Assembly (NCBI RefSeq): GCF_008315115.2
Contig: NC_050186.1
Coordinates: forward strand, 17,842,402-17,906,401
Source: Sander lucioperca
Taxonomy: Eukaryota; Chordata; Actinopteri; Perciformes; Percidae
Length of the DNA stretch: 64,000 nucleotides
Direction: 5' to 3'
The position numbers were made by a program, and so were the translations under genes. The notes beneath the pieces were generated by a model that saw only the letters and a list, made by a program, of their open reading frames with translations, made no database searches and was not told the origin of the DNA. Within the stretch, counting starts at the first letter, position 1. Each line of letters starts with the position of its first letter. Below, piece by piece: positions 11,970 through 22,925 of this stretch.

Positions 11970-12126
11970 GTGCAATCCTGCTGGCGAAAAAGTCCTAGGC
12001 TAGTATCTGGAAATGAAAATGCATCTATAGTCAGGGCCTCAATATCATCTCCCGACACATGTTTAACACCCTGCCAAGTAATACAGCTTCTTCATCAACG
12101 GAATCGTCGACAAAAGGAAATGCCAT
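11970..12126 (-). pseudogene. Harbinger transposase N-terminal fragment, frameshifted
   Basis: On the minus strand an ATG at 12126 opens a frame with VDDSVDEEAV and RVLNMCREMILRP before a stop at about 12031. After a frameshift, IDAFSFPDT follows and then LGLFRQQDC. This acidic start, the CREMILRP-type stretch and the FSFPDT motif are the pattern of the N-terminus of fish PIF-Harbinger (HARBI1-like) transposases. The catalytic DDE region is absent. It is a dead fragment that marks the neighbouring repeat as Harbinger-derived. Confidence 0.7.
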
Positions 12127-12527
12127 GTTTTGAGAAGAAGAAAAACGTTTTATAGTCTGCCTCACACAGTTAGATAAACCAACCCTGTATTTGTATTCAT
12201 GCAGATAACAAACTGCGCTAAAATGCGCCTGATACAGACTGAATTAATGAATGAGGAAATGAAAGAGTGCTGTGTCAGAGGGAGGAGACTGAGAGAAACT
12301 CGAGGTTTATTGAAGAAAACCTGCTACCGACCAGGTTAGGTTCATAGACTCAGTTACCATAGTAACTGACTCTGAGGTTAAGTTACCTCTATGAAACGGG
12401 GTGGAGTTACCCCTCTCTCTCAGGTTTAAATAACCTCTCTTTCTGAAACAGAAAACCCAGAGTTTCCCTCATCTCATAGTTAACAAACTCAGAGTTTTCA
12501 CTAAACCTGCTTTCTGAAACGGACCCC
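11970..12527 (-). mobile_element. Harbinger element remnant
   Basis: The minus strand begins at about 12527 with a GGGGTCCGTTTCAGAAAG-type end, passes through a leader full of AACTCTGAGTT and GGTTACTATGGTAACTGA-like inverted motifs, and reaches the transposase fragment above. The opposite end was not found, so the copy is truncated or internally rearranged. The leader contains the inverted pair TCAGTTACCATAGTAACTGA (12350-12369), a perfect 20-bp palindrome. Confidence 0.6.
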
Positions 12528-12530
12528 TGA

Positions 12531-12890
12531 TGAATGTAAGTCCAACATTCACTCCCCTTTTAGCGCTGTTTTGGTCTCCATCAACTCCTGAGAAAGATGC
12601 TAAATGCTTCACTATTTTCATCAGCTAGTCACTAACTTTGCATATCTGCTCTTTGGTGTTGAGCAGGTAGCAACCAACTGCGTGCTGCTACTGGAAACAA
12701 GGCTGATGACAGTGGAGACTAAACCAAAACGTCAAATTTGCGGGTTGTAAGACCAAAACAATGAAGTGAAAGACGCTAAAACGCTCTGTCGAGCTAAAGG
12801 GAAAAGCGATCGTTCTCTGTGGGTTTGTGACTACGAATGAACCCGTCATTTGACTCATTGCTAATAAAAATCGATTGGTGCAGCTTTAAT
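12531..12890 (+). repeat. Dispersed repeat family A, copy 2
   Basis: Starts with GAATGTAAGTCCAACATTCA, then TTTTGGTCTCCATCAACTCC and TGCTAAATGCTTCACTAT, and ends GGTGCAGCTTTAAT. It aligns with copies at 6774 (reversed), 15934 and 29387 (reversed). It directly abuts the Harbinger remnant, with only ATG-AATG-like bases between. Confidence 0.7.
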
Positions 12891-15800
12891 TTGTATTTAC
12901 CTTTCTATTTGGAATTATGTTAAGATGGAACTAGCTGCAAAAGTGTTTTGGAATTCAAAATATCTTAATAAACATATCTCAAACACAAATAAACAATAAA
13001 TTACCTTGATAATTTGTATTTGTGGGTTGAGGAATTATGATTCAAAAGCACAAGCAAGCAAATCTAATTTGAATGTTACAAGGTGCTTTAATGCTGTGGC
13101 GTTATGCAATCACTCCTTGTAATTTGCAGTGGTAATTACCAGAAACAGAAAAGTTCAAGTAGGTAGCGGCCCTATGCCCATACATCCGTGCAACTATCCA
13201 TGTGCATGTGTGTGAGTTTGAATGTTTGTGCATGTGTGTCTGACCGGGAGCCATGAGGCGGTGTATGAAAGGCAGCAAGCTAACAACATATGCTTGAATG
13301 ACTCTTTAAATGAATCATTTGTCTCAGTGAGAGAGCACAAAGCACTTAAGCAAAATCCACTTGGCCTGCTCTAGGCGCAGGCAGAAGTAAAGACAATTGT
13401 GTGCTAAACCCACTGCCGTTAAACAAAAGGATTTGATTCTTCATTACCAACGGGGGAGAAAATTAGTTTGTCTTCATGGATCAGTGGTCACAAGGCAAGC
13501 AGGTAGCGTGCACACCACCTTCGCACCTCTCTCTGACAACCAAATAAACCAGAACGGCTGCAGAAATCAAACCAAATAATATCCCACACAGCACAAGACT
13601 GGCAAGATAACTGTGAATCAGCCTGTTAGTGGGAGTTGATGGACAAATACGTTTTACAGCCCTCGTCCCTTGTTCTGTTTAAGACTGCACTCGTGTGATT
13701 GATGGCTGAACGCTGGTCTTAATTCGTAGGAGGTGAAAAGACGGGAGTTACAATGCCTTGCAAAACATGAACAAAAGGAAGAGGAGATAAATAGAAGACA
13801 GGAGGATATGTGACGATCCATTGTTATTCCTCTGCAGAGATAGGCTGACATTTGTTGGTGCATCAGATCACGGACTCCTGGTTAAACACAACAGGACATA
13901 TATGGTGTTCGTACAGCTTACTCAGTGGCAATCTTCCAACGCAAAGTTACTCATTTTGACCATTTTACAGTCTGTCAAGAGCAGCTGATATTTAAAAAGG
14001 AACACAGCTTACAGTTAAGACTGGCCCAAATTGAAGCTGCTGCTTCAATGCTTCATTCGTTCGCCATAGTGAACATTGCCAAAATCTGCATTCAGATGCT
14101 TACTTTTATTGTTCAAAATTGCTTCTGGACTGATAGACATTTTGTCTTTACTTTGAGTCTTGTATTCAAGTATGCATATATGTTGTCCAGGTTTTGGAAG
14201 CCAATGTACATGTATATAGTGTGTGTAAAGAAGAATAGAATAAAAGAGGAACAGTTTGTATTTGCAAGGAGCCATCCCCAGTGAAGGTTTAGAAACTTTC
14301 TATTTTCGTTTGAGGCATTTTAGGGGTTTTTCCCTGCCACAGATGAAACAAGTGTCACTACTGTAGGAGATAACAATCCTAACTCTAAATTGGAGAAATA
14401 CACTTGTCAGAGGAAACTCCTAGTTTGGCTTATAACTACCTTGTTCAATGTCATCAGTTGCCATCTTCCCTCTGAGTCCTTCATTCCCTCTTAAAAATCC
14501 CTCAAATTCTGTTTGCACTTCCTTCGTTCTTCCCATCAACAAAAGAAAGTTCTTCCAATTTCCCCCAGCTCTTGTTTTTACTAACACTCCAACTGCTATG
14601 TCTTCATCATACTTCCTTTGCCTCCTCTCTCTGTTGCCTCTTGTTTCCTCCTCAAGCTTTCCCCTTTTCCTCCCTGGGGGTCTTGCATTGTGGTTAAGAC
14701 GAGTACCTGGCAGGTAATTACTGTCACAGCCTAAAGATCTTAATCAAGGTGTAGAAGACTCGGTGACCGTTTAAGGATCATTTACAGCACACTTCACACT
14801 ACACCACAGCAGAATAAACTGTAAACACTTGTTTTAAAAGATTTTGTACAAATTTCTATGCACGTGTCTGTACCAAAAAAAGCACACGTACAGATCATGT
14901 GCACGCTGCTCAAACCCGCAATTACAGAAGCAGCCACTTCAGGCAATTTGAAAGCAAGATAACTAAGGTGTTTACCTCATCAAAACAACGCTGCACTTGC
15001 AGGAGAAAAGAAGGGAGGAAATTAGTGTCGTTCGTCACATGTCAAGATTAAGGAGCGCTGAGTAAACTTTCTTCTTTTCATGTGATACTGATGGAGCCCT
15101 TCTTTACGGCACGTTACCATGCGTGAACAGGTGAAGTGGGGGAATACTCAGCTGCTGTATGCAGCTGAAAAAGCTACGGGATTGGGTTTGTTTTATATCA
15201 CAGCTCAGCAAAGAGACAACAGAGGGAAAAGCAAGTTAGCAACTTCTTCTCTGTGCAGCGTGTGGAAAACGCGACCAGACAAACTGCGGATTAGTGCATG
15301 TTCAGCTGTACATCACCCGAGAGGCACTACAAACAGCACTGCCACACACATCAAGCAAGTGCTGTAAAATGTTTTCCGCTTAGTTGCAACGTATGAAGCC
15401 ATTAAACTGCAGTTGATTTAACAATGCTTTGCATTTTTGTCTTGCTCTTCATCCCTCTCAGCACTGAAAAGTGCAATGTTCCACTCTACTCCTGGACTGT
15501 CACATCCCCTGTTTACTTATAACTGCAATCCAACTGTATGTGCTGTATAACTGGTAGCAAATTCTGCCAGTTTACTAAATGCATATTGCACAGTAGTATA
15601 TGCATTTGAAGTGATTAATGTGCCTTGTGCAACCTACTTTCCTTGAGTTCATATTTGACCTTGGAAACCTCAGTCGACAAAACTATCTCACCAAAAAAAA
15701 AATCATTGTTTGTTTTCTCTCCATTTCTCTTCATTCTTCAAGTACTTTACTCTGTAATTGTTGTTCTGAAACCAACAACAAGGCCTCTAATTAAACCTGT

Positions 15801-15933
15801 GATAGCTGATTTCTTAGGACAGCTGGGGCATGGAAACAAGCTGTGAACACAACATTGACATATTATCACCTCATCACAAGTTGATGTTAGCAAACAGCTC
15901 CCTATTAACACATCCAAGAGCGGCGATACGGAG
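12891..15933. other. Long non-coding stretch, nothing firm
   Basis: Pyrimidine-rich sequence lies at 14440-14690. Just after it, a short tRNA-like piece (TGTGGTTAAGACGAGTACC, 14690) lacks a B box. Overlapping ORFs of 119 and 76 codons near 14000 lie on opposite strands and have no recognisable domain. No exon was identified. Confidence 0.45.
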
Positions 15934-16348
15934 CAATATTAGCATGGAGTTGTGTTTCAGGCCACCTGAAGAATGTAAGTCCAATATTCGCTCTTCTTTT
16001 GGCTCCGTTTTCGGTCTTCAATAACTTCTGAGTGAAATATCTGGCTGCTAAACGCTCCACTATATTCACCAGCTAGTTGCTAAATGTGTCGGTCTGCTGT
16101 TTGGTGCAGAGCAGGTATTTTACAGTTGGTTTTTTAGAGTTTTTTCACTGTAAACAGCTGCCTGCTTTGGCTGGAAAAATAAAAAAACAGTAAAGTTGCG
16201 AATCGGAAAATCAAATGAGCTGAAAGATGCTATAAAGCTCCGTTCAGGTGAGGGCCCCTGCGGAGCTGGGTGGTGATTCTTTGTGTGTTCATCACTATGA
16301 GTCAGTTGATCCATTATTATAAAAAACATTGATTATATCCACTTTAAT
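15934..16348 (+). repeat. Dispersed repeat family A, copy 3
   Basis: The longest visible copy. It begins with CAATATTAGCATGGAGTTG, continues with GAATGTAAGTCCAATATTCG, AACTTCTGAGTGAAATATCT, TCACCAGCTAGTTGCTAAAT and GAGCTGAAAGATGCTATAAA, and ends in ATCCACTTTAAT. Same order of blocks as copy 2. Confidence 0.7.
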
Positions 16349-17090
16349 ATTATAGAAGATGTGTGCCTTTGTGCTGTCGTTTTTGTATTATGTTAACATT
16401 TATTATGGAAACTGGAAATAAATCATTTAGCATATCTCTGCTGTATTGCTCATCAGCTCATCAGTACAAACACAGTGACAGAAATACATATATGTATTTA
16501 AATGATATTACTTTGATAAACCCTAACAACAGCTGATGATCTCTTACCCTCTAAAGTAAACCCTCTTTTGCAGCCCACTGAGACTTATTCCACTTACGTC
16601 TTGGTGCGTCGCTGTAAACATTTAGATTTAGTTTATGACCTCAGGAGGGAAATAGACTCAGTGCTGCTGCCATGTAAGAGTCATACAAGCTCTCAGCCTA
16701 AGTACATTTATTCCCCAGGAAGAGGTGAGCTGATGTTGCACGACAGCGACATTCTGTACACTCTCTGAGGAATTCGCTAGCAAAAATGAGATGCCACTAT
16801 GATTAATAACCATAAAGATATATGCACACATATGAGGTGACAACAATATGGATGCCGTGAAGCGAACATTGACAAAGTTTAGTAATTTCTGTTCCGAAGG
16901 TGCGGCCATGCGCATCTTGGGGTGGCCATTTTCTATGAAATGTAATTTTCAGCAGGAGCGTACAGTGTATAGGTATTTCTAGAGTCCCAGTAATCATGCA
17001 GAACTTCTTCCAAAACACAATTGCAATCAGAGTGGATTCAGAAATGTGTGCATGTGAGTCAGTGTTTCTGTGTGTGCATCTATTTGCAGG

Positions 17091-17092
<2 letters not shown>
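16349..17092. other. Non-coding stretch, nothing recognised
   Basis: No repeat ends, exon or RNA gene could be supported. Confidence 0.45.
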
Positions 17093-17140
<48 letters not shown>

Positions 17141-17152
17141 TGTGTGTGTGTG
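17093..17152. repeat. (GT)n microsatellite
   Basis: About 60 bp of GT units with one TGTATG interruption near 17132. The long Cys/Val ORFs that cross it are translations of the repeat. Confidence 0.98.
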
Positions 17153-17510
17153 CCTCCTTCACTATTTTCTATCAGGCTGTGTGCTGTCAAGCGGTGTTGT
17201 ATGGCGTAGAACCATTCAATCAGTCACAGGGAATAGAGTGTGTGTCTGCAGAATGGAGGACAGCCACCACTCCTCTCCCAGGAGCCAGTTCACTTTAATT
17301 GAAGCTCCACTGAAACACAAGCGTGGGCAGTACAGTAGCTCACACAACACTGTTATCTCCAGCATCTCTGTCTCCCATAAAAAACGAATTAGACTGACAG
17401 CCACCGGCCTGCAGAGCTGCAGTGTGACAAACACACACAAAATAAAGAGATGCACACACGCACAATTATTAACACACTCCCTTCCAAACAAATAAATACA
17501 CACACATAAA

Positions 17511-17514
<4 letters not shown>
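17153..17514. other. Spacer between two dinucleotide repeats
   Basis: Unique-looking sequence between (GT)n and (CA)n. The two repeats are complementary and 360 bp apart, so they could pair as a loose inverted repeat. No gene content. Confidence 0.5.

Positions 17515-17593
<79 letters not shown>
17515..17593. repeat. (CA)n microsatellite
   Basis: About 39 uninterrupted CA units, long enough to be highly polymorphic. Confidence 0.98.
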
Positions 17594-17596
<3 letters not shown>

Positions 17597-18299
17597 TGCT
17601 AGCACAAACACAAGCACACAAAAAGACAGTGTGACAAGAGTGGCTGTGGCTCTCCATCAACCAAGAAATCTCATATTGGTCTGCTTTATATTGTCCCGAG
17701 ATACTGCGAAGGAGAGAAAAAGACAGAGGGCGTGAGAGGAGAAGACGATGGAAAATGGGCGGATCAATGGAAGGAAAGTGAGTGATGAGACTGGGAGAAG
17801 AGAGAAAAAAAGCGTTTGGGAGAAGACAAGGAGAGGCATGTCGAGGATGGTAGAGATGAAGAGAAAAGGAGCAGAGGGCGGGTGTGTGGACAGAAAATTA
17901 ATAGTTACCCTCTTTGTGGTTTTCTCTCTACCTCCGTGTTCAAACCGGGTTAAGGCTGAAGGTTAAGAGCTAATCATTGTTTAAGGCTGAAAGCATGATG
18001 ATTTCATACACAGTATAAATGGTTGTATAAATAAACCTGTCTACTCTCAGGAAGAAGCTTAAAACAGATCTGCAAGTTCCTGTCAAGGCAGTACTTCTAC
18101 TTCATACATTGGTGGACTAGTTTTTCACTTAACGGCAATAAAAAAAACTATTTCTTCATAAGATTCTCACAATGACTTCTCTGCCCTCAACATGCATGTA
18201 GTTGCACAGCTATGCAGCAAAATAATCAGGTGCTCTAATGTGGCAACAGGTCCTTAACTAATATCATTTTTGAGACATTGATAGTATTTGATCATATTG
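17594..18299. other. Purine-rich and plain non-coding sequence
   Basis: A GA/G-rich strand bias runs from about 17710 to 17885. No element or exon recognised. Confidence 0.45.
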
Positions 18300-18615
18300 A
18301 AAGAGAGAGGAACCTTACTTTTACCTCACAATTTTGATAACTAACTAATTATTAAGTCATATATTAAGCAAAAATGCCAACCATTTTCTGGTTAAAGCTT
18401 GCTCAAATGTGATGATGTGCGGCTTTTCCCTCTTTTTATATGATTGTAAATTGAATATTTTTGGATTATGAAGTGTTAGTCGAACAAAACAAACAGTTTG
18501 AAGACGCCATGTTGGGCTCTGGGACATTGTGATTAGCATTCTAAACAATCTTCTGATTTGACATCTGGACTAAATGATTAATCAATTATAAAATAAAAGG
18601 GCTAATTGTTGCCCT
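18300..18615 (+). mobile_element. hAT-like MITE remnant (GGGCAACA...TAA end)
   Basis: Contains AAAAATGCCAACCATTTTCT, TTGTAAATTGAATATTTTTG, AACAAACAGTTTGAAGACG, GATTAATCAATTATAAAATA and the end AATTGTTGCCCT. The same series occurs at 33950-34580. Together with the GATTAATC block it resembles a very common fish hAT MITE. The left boundary is unclear. Confidence 0.6.
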
Positions 18616-19048
18616 AAATCATATTGTTATCCCTTGATTTAATCAAGACAATGTGGATGAAAAATGACATTTGATATACACTAAATGGTTCCCTCATTTA
18701 ACAAAACAAAGCTCACCTAATTGTTATTGACTGATATAAATGATATCTAGAGAAGTTTCCGAAAGGTTTAACAGTGTGGGCATTTTTTGGCTGATAGCAG
18801 ATCGGCTCCTGTTGATTTGTAATGCCTTTTGATTTCACACTGCCAAATGCAATACAAAGAAGCATGGAATTATAAATTATTAATTAGCCTCCAAACCCTC
18901 TGTAATTTCCCTTGTTCCGCACCATGATCTGAGCTTCTGCAAGCCAAGGGCACATGGTACCAAGCCGTAGTAACATTTCCATATAGGGTGCTTCATCACC
19001 CTCCCCCCTATTTAAAAATTCACATGCTTCACTAATGTATTCCCAACA
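18616..19048. other. Non-coding stretch, nothing recognised
   Basis: Plain AT-rich sequence up to the TTAA target of the next element. Confidence 0.45.
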
Positions 19049-19052
19049 TTAA

Positions 19053-19745
19053 AGTGCCCATATTATGAAAAAATCACTTTTTCTGAGATTTGGGGTGTTA
19101 TGTTGTGTCTCTGGTGCTTCCACACACATACAAACTTTGAAAAAAATCCATCCATGCTGTTTAGAGTGAGATACGGTTTCTGAATGTGTCCTGCCTTCAG
19201 TCTCTGGGTGAGCTGTTCAAAATCAGCACGGCTTGTGACGTCACAAGCCGAAACGAGCAGGCTAACCGCAACCATTAGCTCGTAGCGTTAGCATGCTAAC
19301 GCTATGGCTAACGCTAGCATGCTACCTCGTTCTCAATAGCAAAGCACTGCTACAACACACACAAGTTCACCATAATCTACAAAAGAACTACTTACATGTG
19401 CACCCTCATTTAGAAGTCTCCCAGCTAATCCTGCCTTGTAACTGACTGAAGTTGTAGAAACAGCCTTTCTTTTACTGTCTATGGAGCTAGCTAGCTGACA
19501 TGATCTACATCTGAGCTACTGGGCATGTGCAGTGCAATCAAAGATAGTACAGAAGAAGAAGAAGAAAAGAGGTCTCACTCTGTAGCTAAAACAGAGACCA
19601 GCTGAAAAGAGGATCTGCAGCAGTGAGAGAGAGCACTGCAGTACAACAAAAATATGGTGTTTTTTGAAAATTAAACCATGTAAACCTATTCTGGTACAAC
19701 CTTAAAATACAATATGAACCTGGAAATGAGCATAATATGGCTGCT
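19053..19745. mobile_element. TTAA-flanked DNA transposon, copy 1
   Basis: A 693-bp element between TTAA at 19049-19052 and TTAA at 19746-19749. Inverted ends are AGTGCCCATATTATG (left) and AGCAGCCATATTATG (reverse complement of right). Its right-hand ~190 bp, reversed, match the left part of the element at 21300 (shared: TTGTACCAGAATAGGTTTAC, CATGGTTTAATT, TGTTTTAGCTACAGAGTGAG). TTAA targets are used by piggyBac and Kolobok elements; the ends lack the piggyBac CCC start, so Kolobok-like is the better guess. No transposase is present. Confidence 0.85.
19283..19304. repeat. 22-bp perfect palindrome
   Basis: TAGCGTTAGC followed by its own reverse complement ATGCTAACGCTA, embedded in a GCTAAC/GCTAGC-rich patch inside the TTAA element. 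It could form a small hairpin. Confidence 0.9.
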
Positions 19746-19749
19746 TTAA

Positions 19750-20227
19750 GGCTTGCATAATGAGCAGCTGGGCACTGTTAAGCATGCAGTAAACACCTGC
19801 TTGGGCACCAAATCATATTTCGCTCTTTTTCGTCGTCAGCAACTCTTCCAGCGGGTGGTGTGGGAGTTGCAGTGTTGAGGACAGCGGGAGCAGGAGGGGC
19901 TATTTGTATTCTGCTAATCCTCCAGTACAGTGCTGCAGAGGGTAATGGGGGTTAACAGGACTTTCACTTTAACACACCCTGAGCTCCCTCCCCTGTTCCC
20001 AGTGAGTTTCTTAGAGGCCAGAAGAAGGTGTGCCTCCAGATACAAACCCCTCCATTTATCTGCTCACCCGAGGCTACCCTGGCTCTCTGATGGGGTTAGG
20101 AAGGTGGGGGTGGATGGGAGGAGTGAAGATGATGAGGTGCGTTACAGTGGTGGCGAAAGGGCACATGTGGTCACGCTAACGTATATAATTGAGTGTGTGA
20201 CAAAAGACGATATATATACACACTTAC
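19750..20227. other. Non-coding stretch, nothing recognised
   Basis: A 148-codon ORF begins here and runs into the next transposon. Its frame carries no known domain, so it is not called as a gene. Confidence 0.45.
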
Positions 20228-20235
20228 GCAGACAC

Positions 20236-20742
20236 CATAGACTGTTATTATTAATGGACAAAGCATCCGGTTCGGCGAAGTGCTGCAAATGCCTTAAACC
20301 TGCATTCTATCTGATTTCCATCAGGGGGCGATACATGCGGTTGCAAAAGGAGGTTGGTTTCTGTAGAAGTCTATGAGAAAGTGACCCACATCTCACTTCA
20401 TTTATTACCTCAGTAAACATTTTCATAATGAGTTTATGGTCTGAATCGCTAGTTTTAAGTCTTCTGCAACACAGAATGATGTTCATTTTTTTAATTATGG
20501 TCTCGATTTTAAAATCGGCAATAAAGCAGCGGGTGTTTTAGGGCGTGGCTATGATGTGATTGCCAGTGAAAGTGTGTAACGTAACGTGGCTCCTCCCTCA
20601 CTCTTCCCCCTCGTCTAAAATCGTCACATCCGCAACCAGGATGGCTGCGCCCGTAACGGCAAACTCGACGACTCATAGCAGATCTCCACAAACCAATGGG
20701 TGATGTCATACATGCTCTGTCCATTAATATTAACAGTCTATG
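20236..20742. mobile_element. Non-autonomous DNA transposon with 8-bp target duplication
   Basis: A 507-bp element with long inverted ends. The left reads CATAGACTGTTATTATTAAT and goes on with GGACAAAGCAT; the reverse complement of the right reads CATAGACTGTTAATATTAAT and goes on with GGACAGAGCAT, about 29 of 31 matching. A perfect 8-bp direct repeat GCAGACAC lies at 20228-20235 and 20743-20750. An 8-bp duplication suggests hAT, though CATAGACTG is not a classic hAT terminus. The interior is GC-richer toward the right and non-coding. Confidence 0.88.
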
Positions 20743-20779
20743 GCAGACACACATGCAAAAACACACTGTCACTCAATTG

Positions 20780-21845
20780 CAGTGGTGGAAAGTATTTAAA
20801 TTACTCTTAAGCACAAGTACCACAAAATTATACCCAAGTACTATAATTCAGTCAGAAGTGGGACTTTCTTCTCAAGATAAACAACATCAGGCATTTTAGC
20901 AAATGCCCCAAAACTACATATGTTCACACTCAAGTGAAACGCCATCTAGTGGCTTTGACTCTTGTCCATCAGGCGGTCAACCCAACAATAGACCGCTCTT
21001 CATTTCCTGTTTCCTACCAACAGTCAATGTTGGTTTCGTTTAACCGTGACCGCTTGTCGTTAATTTAAAGTACTTGTATTCAAAACTGTCCAAAAGTATA
21101 AATAATCAAGTAGTTAAAATGGGCTCCACCTCCACCAGCTATAAGATCAAAATGCTGCTTACATGCATCATTAATAATACTCGAATAATGAATATAAATA
21201 TCTGCATAATAGACACTTTTGAACTTTTGAATGCAGGACGTTTACTTCAGTCATACATTGTGGTATTACTCATTGACTAGTATTAGTACATTTACTTAAA
21301 GTGCTCATATTATGCTCATTTTCAAGTTCGTAATGTATTTAGAGGTTGTACCAGAATAGGTTTACATGGTTTAATTAATAAAAAAACATATTTTTGTCAT
21401 ACTGCACATTGCTGCAGCTCCTCTTTTCACCCTGTATGTCGAGCTCTCTGTTTTAGCTACAGAGTGAGACATCTTACTTCTGTTCCATCTTTGTTGGGAG
21501 TCACACATGCGCAGTAGCTAGGTAAGGACTACTAGCCAGTCAGAAGCAGAGTATGAGGGAGTGCCCCGCTAGCAACTAGGCGAGCATTATAACGGGTGTT
21601 ACAAAGTGACGCACATTCGTCACGGAAGAAAAGGCTGGACTACAATAAAGCTGTTTGGAGCAGTTTGTGAACAGTGTTTTCTCTGGAAGATGGTAAGTCC
21701 CTTTGGGGTGGACTTTGGGCTTTTTCACTTTGTAAACCTATAACATGCAAACAAAAGATATATAACACAATAAAGGAAAGGGAAAAAGTCAAAAAGCATA
21801 ATATGAGAACTTTAAGCAAAGGATCTGACTATTACTTCCTCCTAT
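20780..21845. mobile_element. CAGTGGTGG hAT-like element, interrupted
   Basis: Starts CAGTGGTGGAAAGTATTT and carries the AAGTACC/ACTTGTATT tracts typical of this fish family (also at 34103 and 50578). It is split by a TTAA-flanked element at 21300-21811. After the insertion it resumes with GCAAAGGATCTGACTATTAC and a worn right end near 21843. A middle block, 20879-21067, does not look like the family and may be a further insertion. Confidence 0.65.
21300..21811. mobile_element. TTAA-flanked DNA transposon, copy 2, nested
   Basis: A 512-bp element between TTAA at 21296-21299 and 21812-21815. Ends are AGTGCTCATATTATGC and, reversed, AGTTCTCATATTATGC, 15 of 16 alike. It sits inside the CAGTGGTGG element, so it is the younger of the two. 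The left ~190 bp match copy 1 at 19053; the rest differs, showing two subfamilies that share one end. Confidence 0.9.
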
Positions 21846-21880
21846 CCAAGTACCTTATATATTTTCAGTGTTTATTAGTT

Positions 21881-21908
21881 ACACACACACACACACACAC
21901 ACACACAC
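21881..21908. repeat. (AC)n microsatellite
   Basis: Fourteen AC units, uninterrupted. Confidence 0.97.
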
Positions 21909-22630
21909 CACCTAATATGCATACTACCATGCAGACAAGATCATTAAAAACAATAATGCACTATTTTTTCTAATATACAGTGCTATGCAAAGTGTGCAAA
22001 CATTACATTTCCAGAGACTAAACCAAGATATATTCAAATGAAGCACATCGCTACTGCATGTACATTAGTAAATGATTGATTCTGAATTTATAGAAGATCC
22101 TTGCCCTAAATCCTATATTAGTCTTACATTTGCAAAATCCATTTACTGATCAGACAGTACCTTTGCATTATGAATTCATCCAATGAGAAAAGATTTGACC
22201 CGAGGCTTGCAGTACAGTCATAAGGCCCATAAAAAGAATATTAACTCTAAGAGAACATGAAGTTCCAGTGCTGATGTTGATGCCATCACCCTAAAATCCT
22301 ATATCATTTTTATTGTGTGACAATGTGTTCACTTTTTCAGTGTAGGAGTGATCCTTATAGTCTTTTTAACACTGTTATGATGGTAGCACTGTAAAATATC
22401 ATTATAATATCCATATTAATAAGCAGCTCAGCTCACATTTTATTGCACTGTTAAAAGTAAGGCAGACTAACAGCAATTAAAAATCGTAAGTAAGTAATTT
22501 CTTTATTTTTTTTATATCACACATTAAATCATTTTAAATGTGTCCTGGCTGTTCATAAAATATTTCACCAAGAATAAGATATTTCAACAAAGTTAATGTT
22601 TTAATAGTTGTAATTATTGATGTAATAGCT
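21909..22630. other. Non-coding stretch, nothing recognised
   Basis: AT-rich; no ends, exon or RNA gene seen. Confidence 0.45.
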
Positions 22631-22690
22631 GCCTTTTTTGTATGGATTTCTTTCCATTTTGCCTTTTTTGTATGGATTTCTTTCCATTTT
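22631..22690. repeat. Exact 30-bp tandem duplication
   Basis: The unit begins GCCTTTTTTGTATGG and ends TTTCCATTTT. Two copies, 22631-22660 and 22661-22690, are identical base for base, so the duplication is recent. Confidence 0.97.
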
Positions 22691-22784
22691 GAAATTACTT
22701 TTAAGGTCTTTCATTTACAGTAAGAGGTGGAGAAACAAGGAGAAGACAATAGAGATGTCAAAATCATTTTCATATCCACAGTGT

Positions 22785-22925
22785 GCATGTTGGGAGGAAG
22801 GTGGCACAGCGAGTGTGAGTACTGCTCTTCAATGGAGGACAAAGGTTCAGGCCCCATGTTTGCAAGCATTCACTCTGCTGAAGTGTGCTTGAGTAAAACA
22901 GTGAATCCCTCTTAGCTGATATTCT
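22785..22925 (+). mobile_element. tRNA-derived SINE remnant
   Basis: B-box-like GGTTCAGGCCCC near 22846 follows a GGTGGCACAGCGAGTG head. Then comes CTGCTGAAGTGTGCTTGAGT and AAAACAGTGAATCCCT, which matches the SINE core block at 7230 in outline. Old and partial. Confidence 0.5.

Noticed and set aside
14684..14735. tRNA-like GTGGTTAAGACG stretch
   Set aside because: Resembles a tRNA-SINE head but has no B box or SINE body that I can see.
17070..17660. Cys/Val-rich ORFs over dinucleotide repeats
   Set aside because: Translations of (GT)n and (CA)n; no evidence of coding.
19930..20376. 148-codon plus-strand ORF
   Set aside because: It crosses the boundary of the 20236 transposon, so it joins two unrelated sequences.
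22631..22690. CRISPR-like direct repeat
   Set aside because: Two abutting 30-bp units without spacers in a vertebrate genome; a simple tandem duplication.
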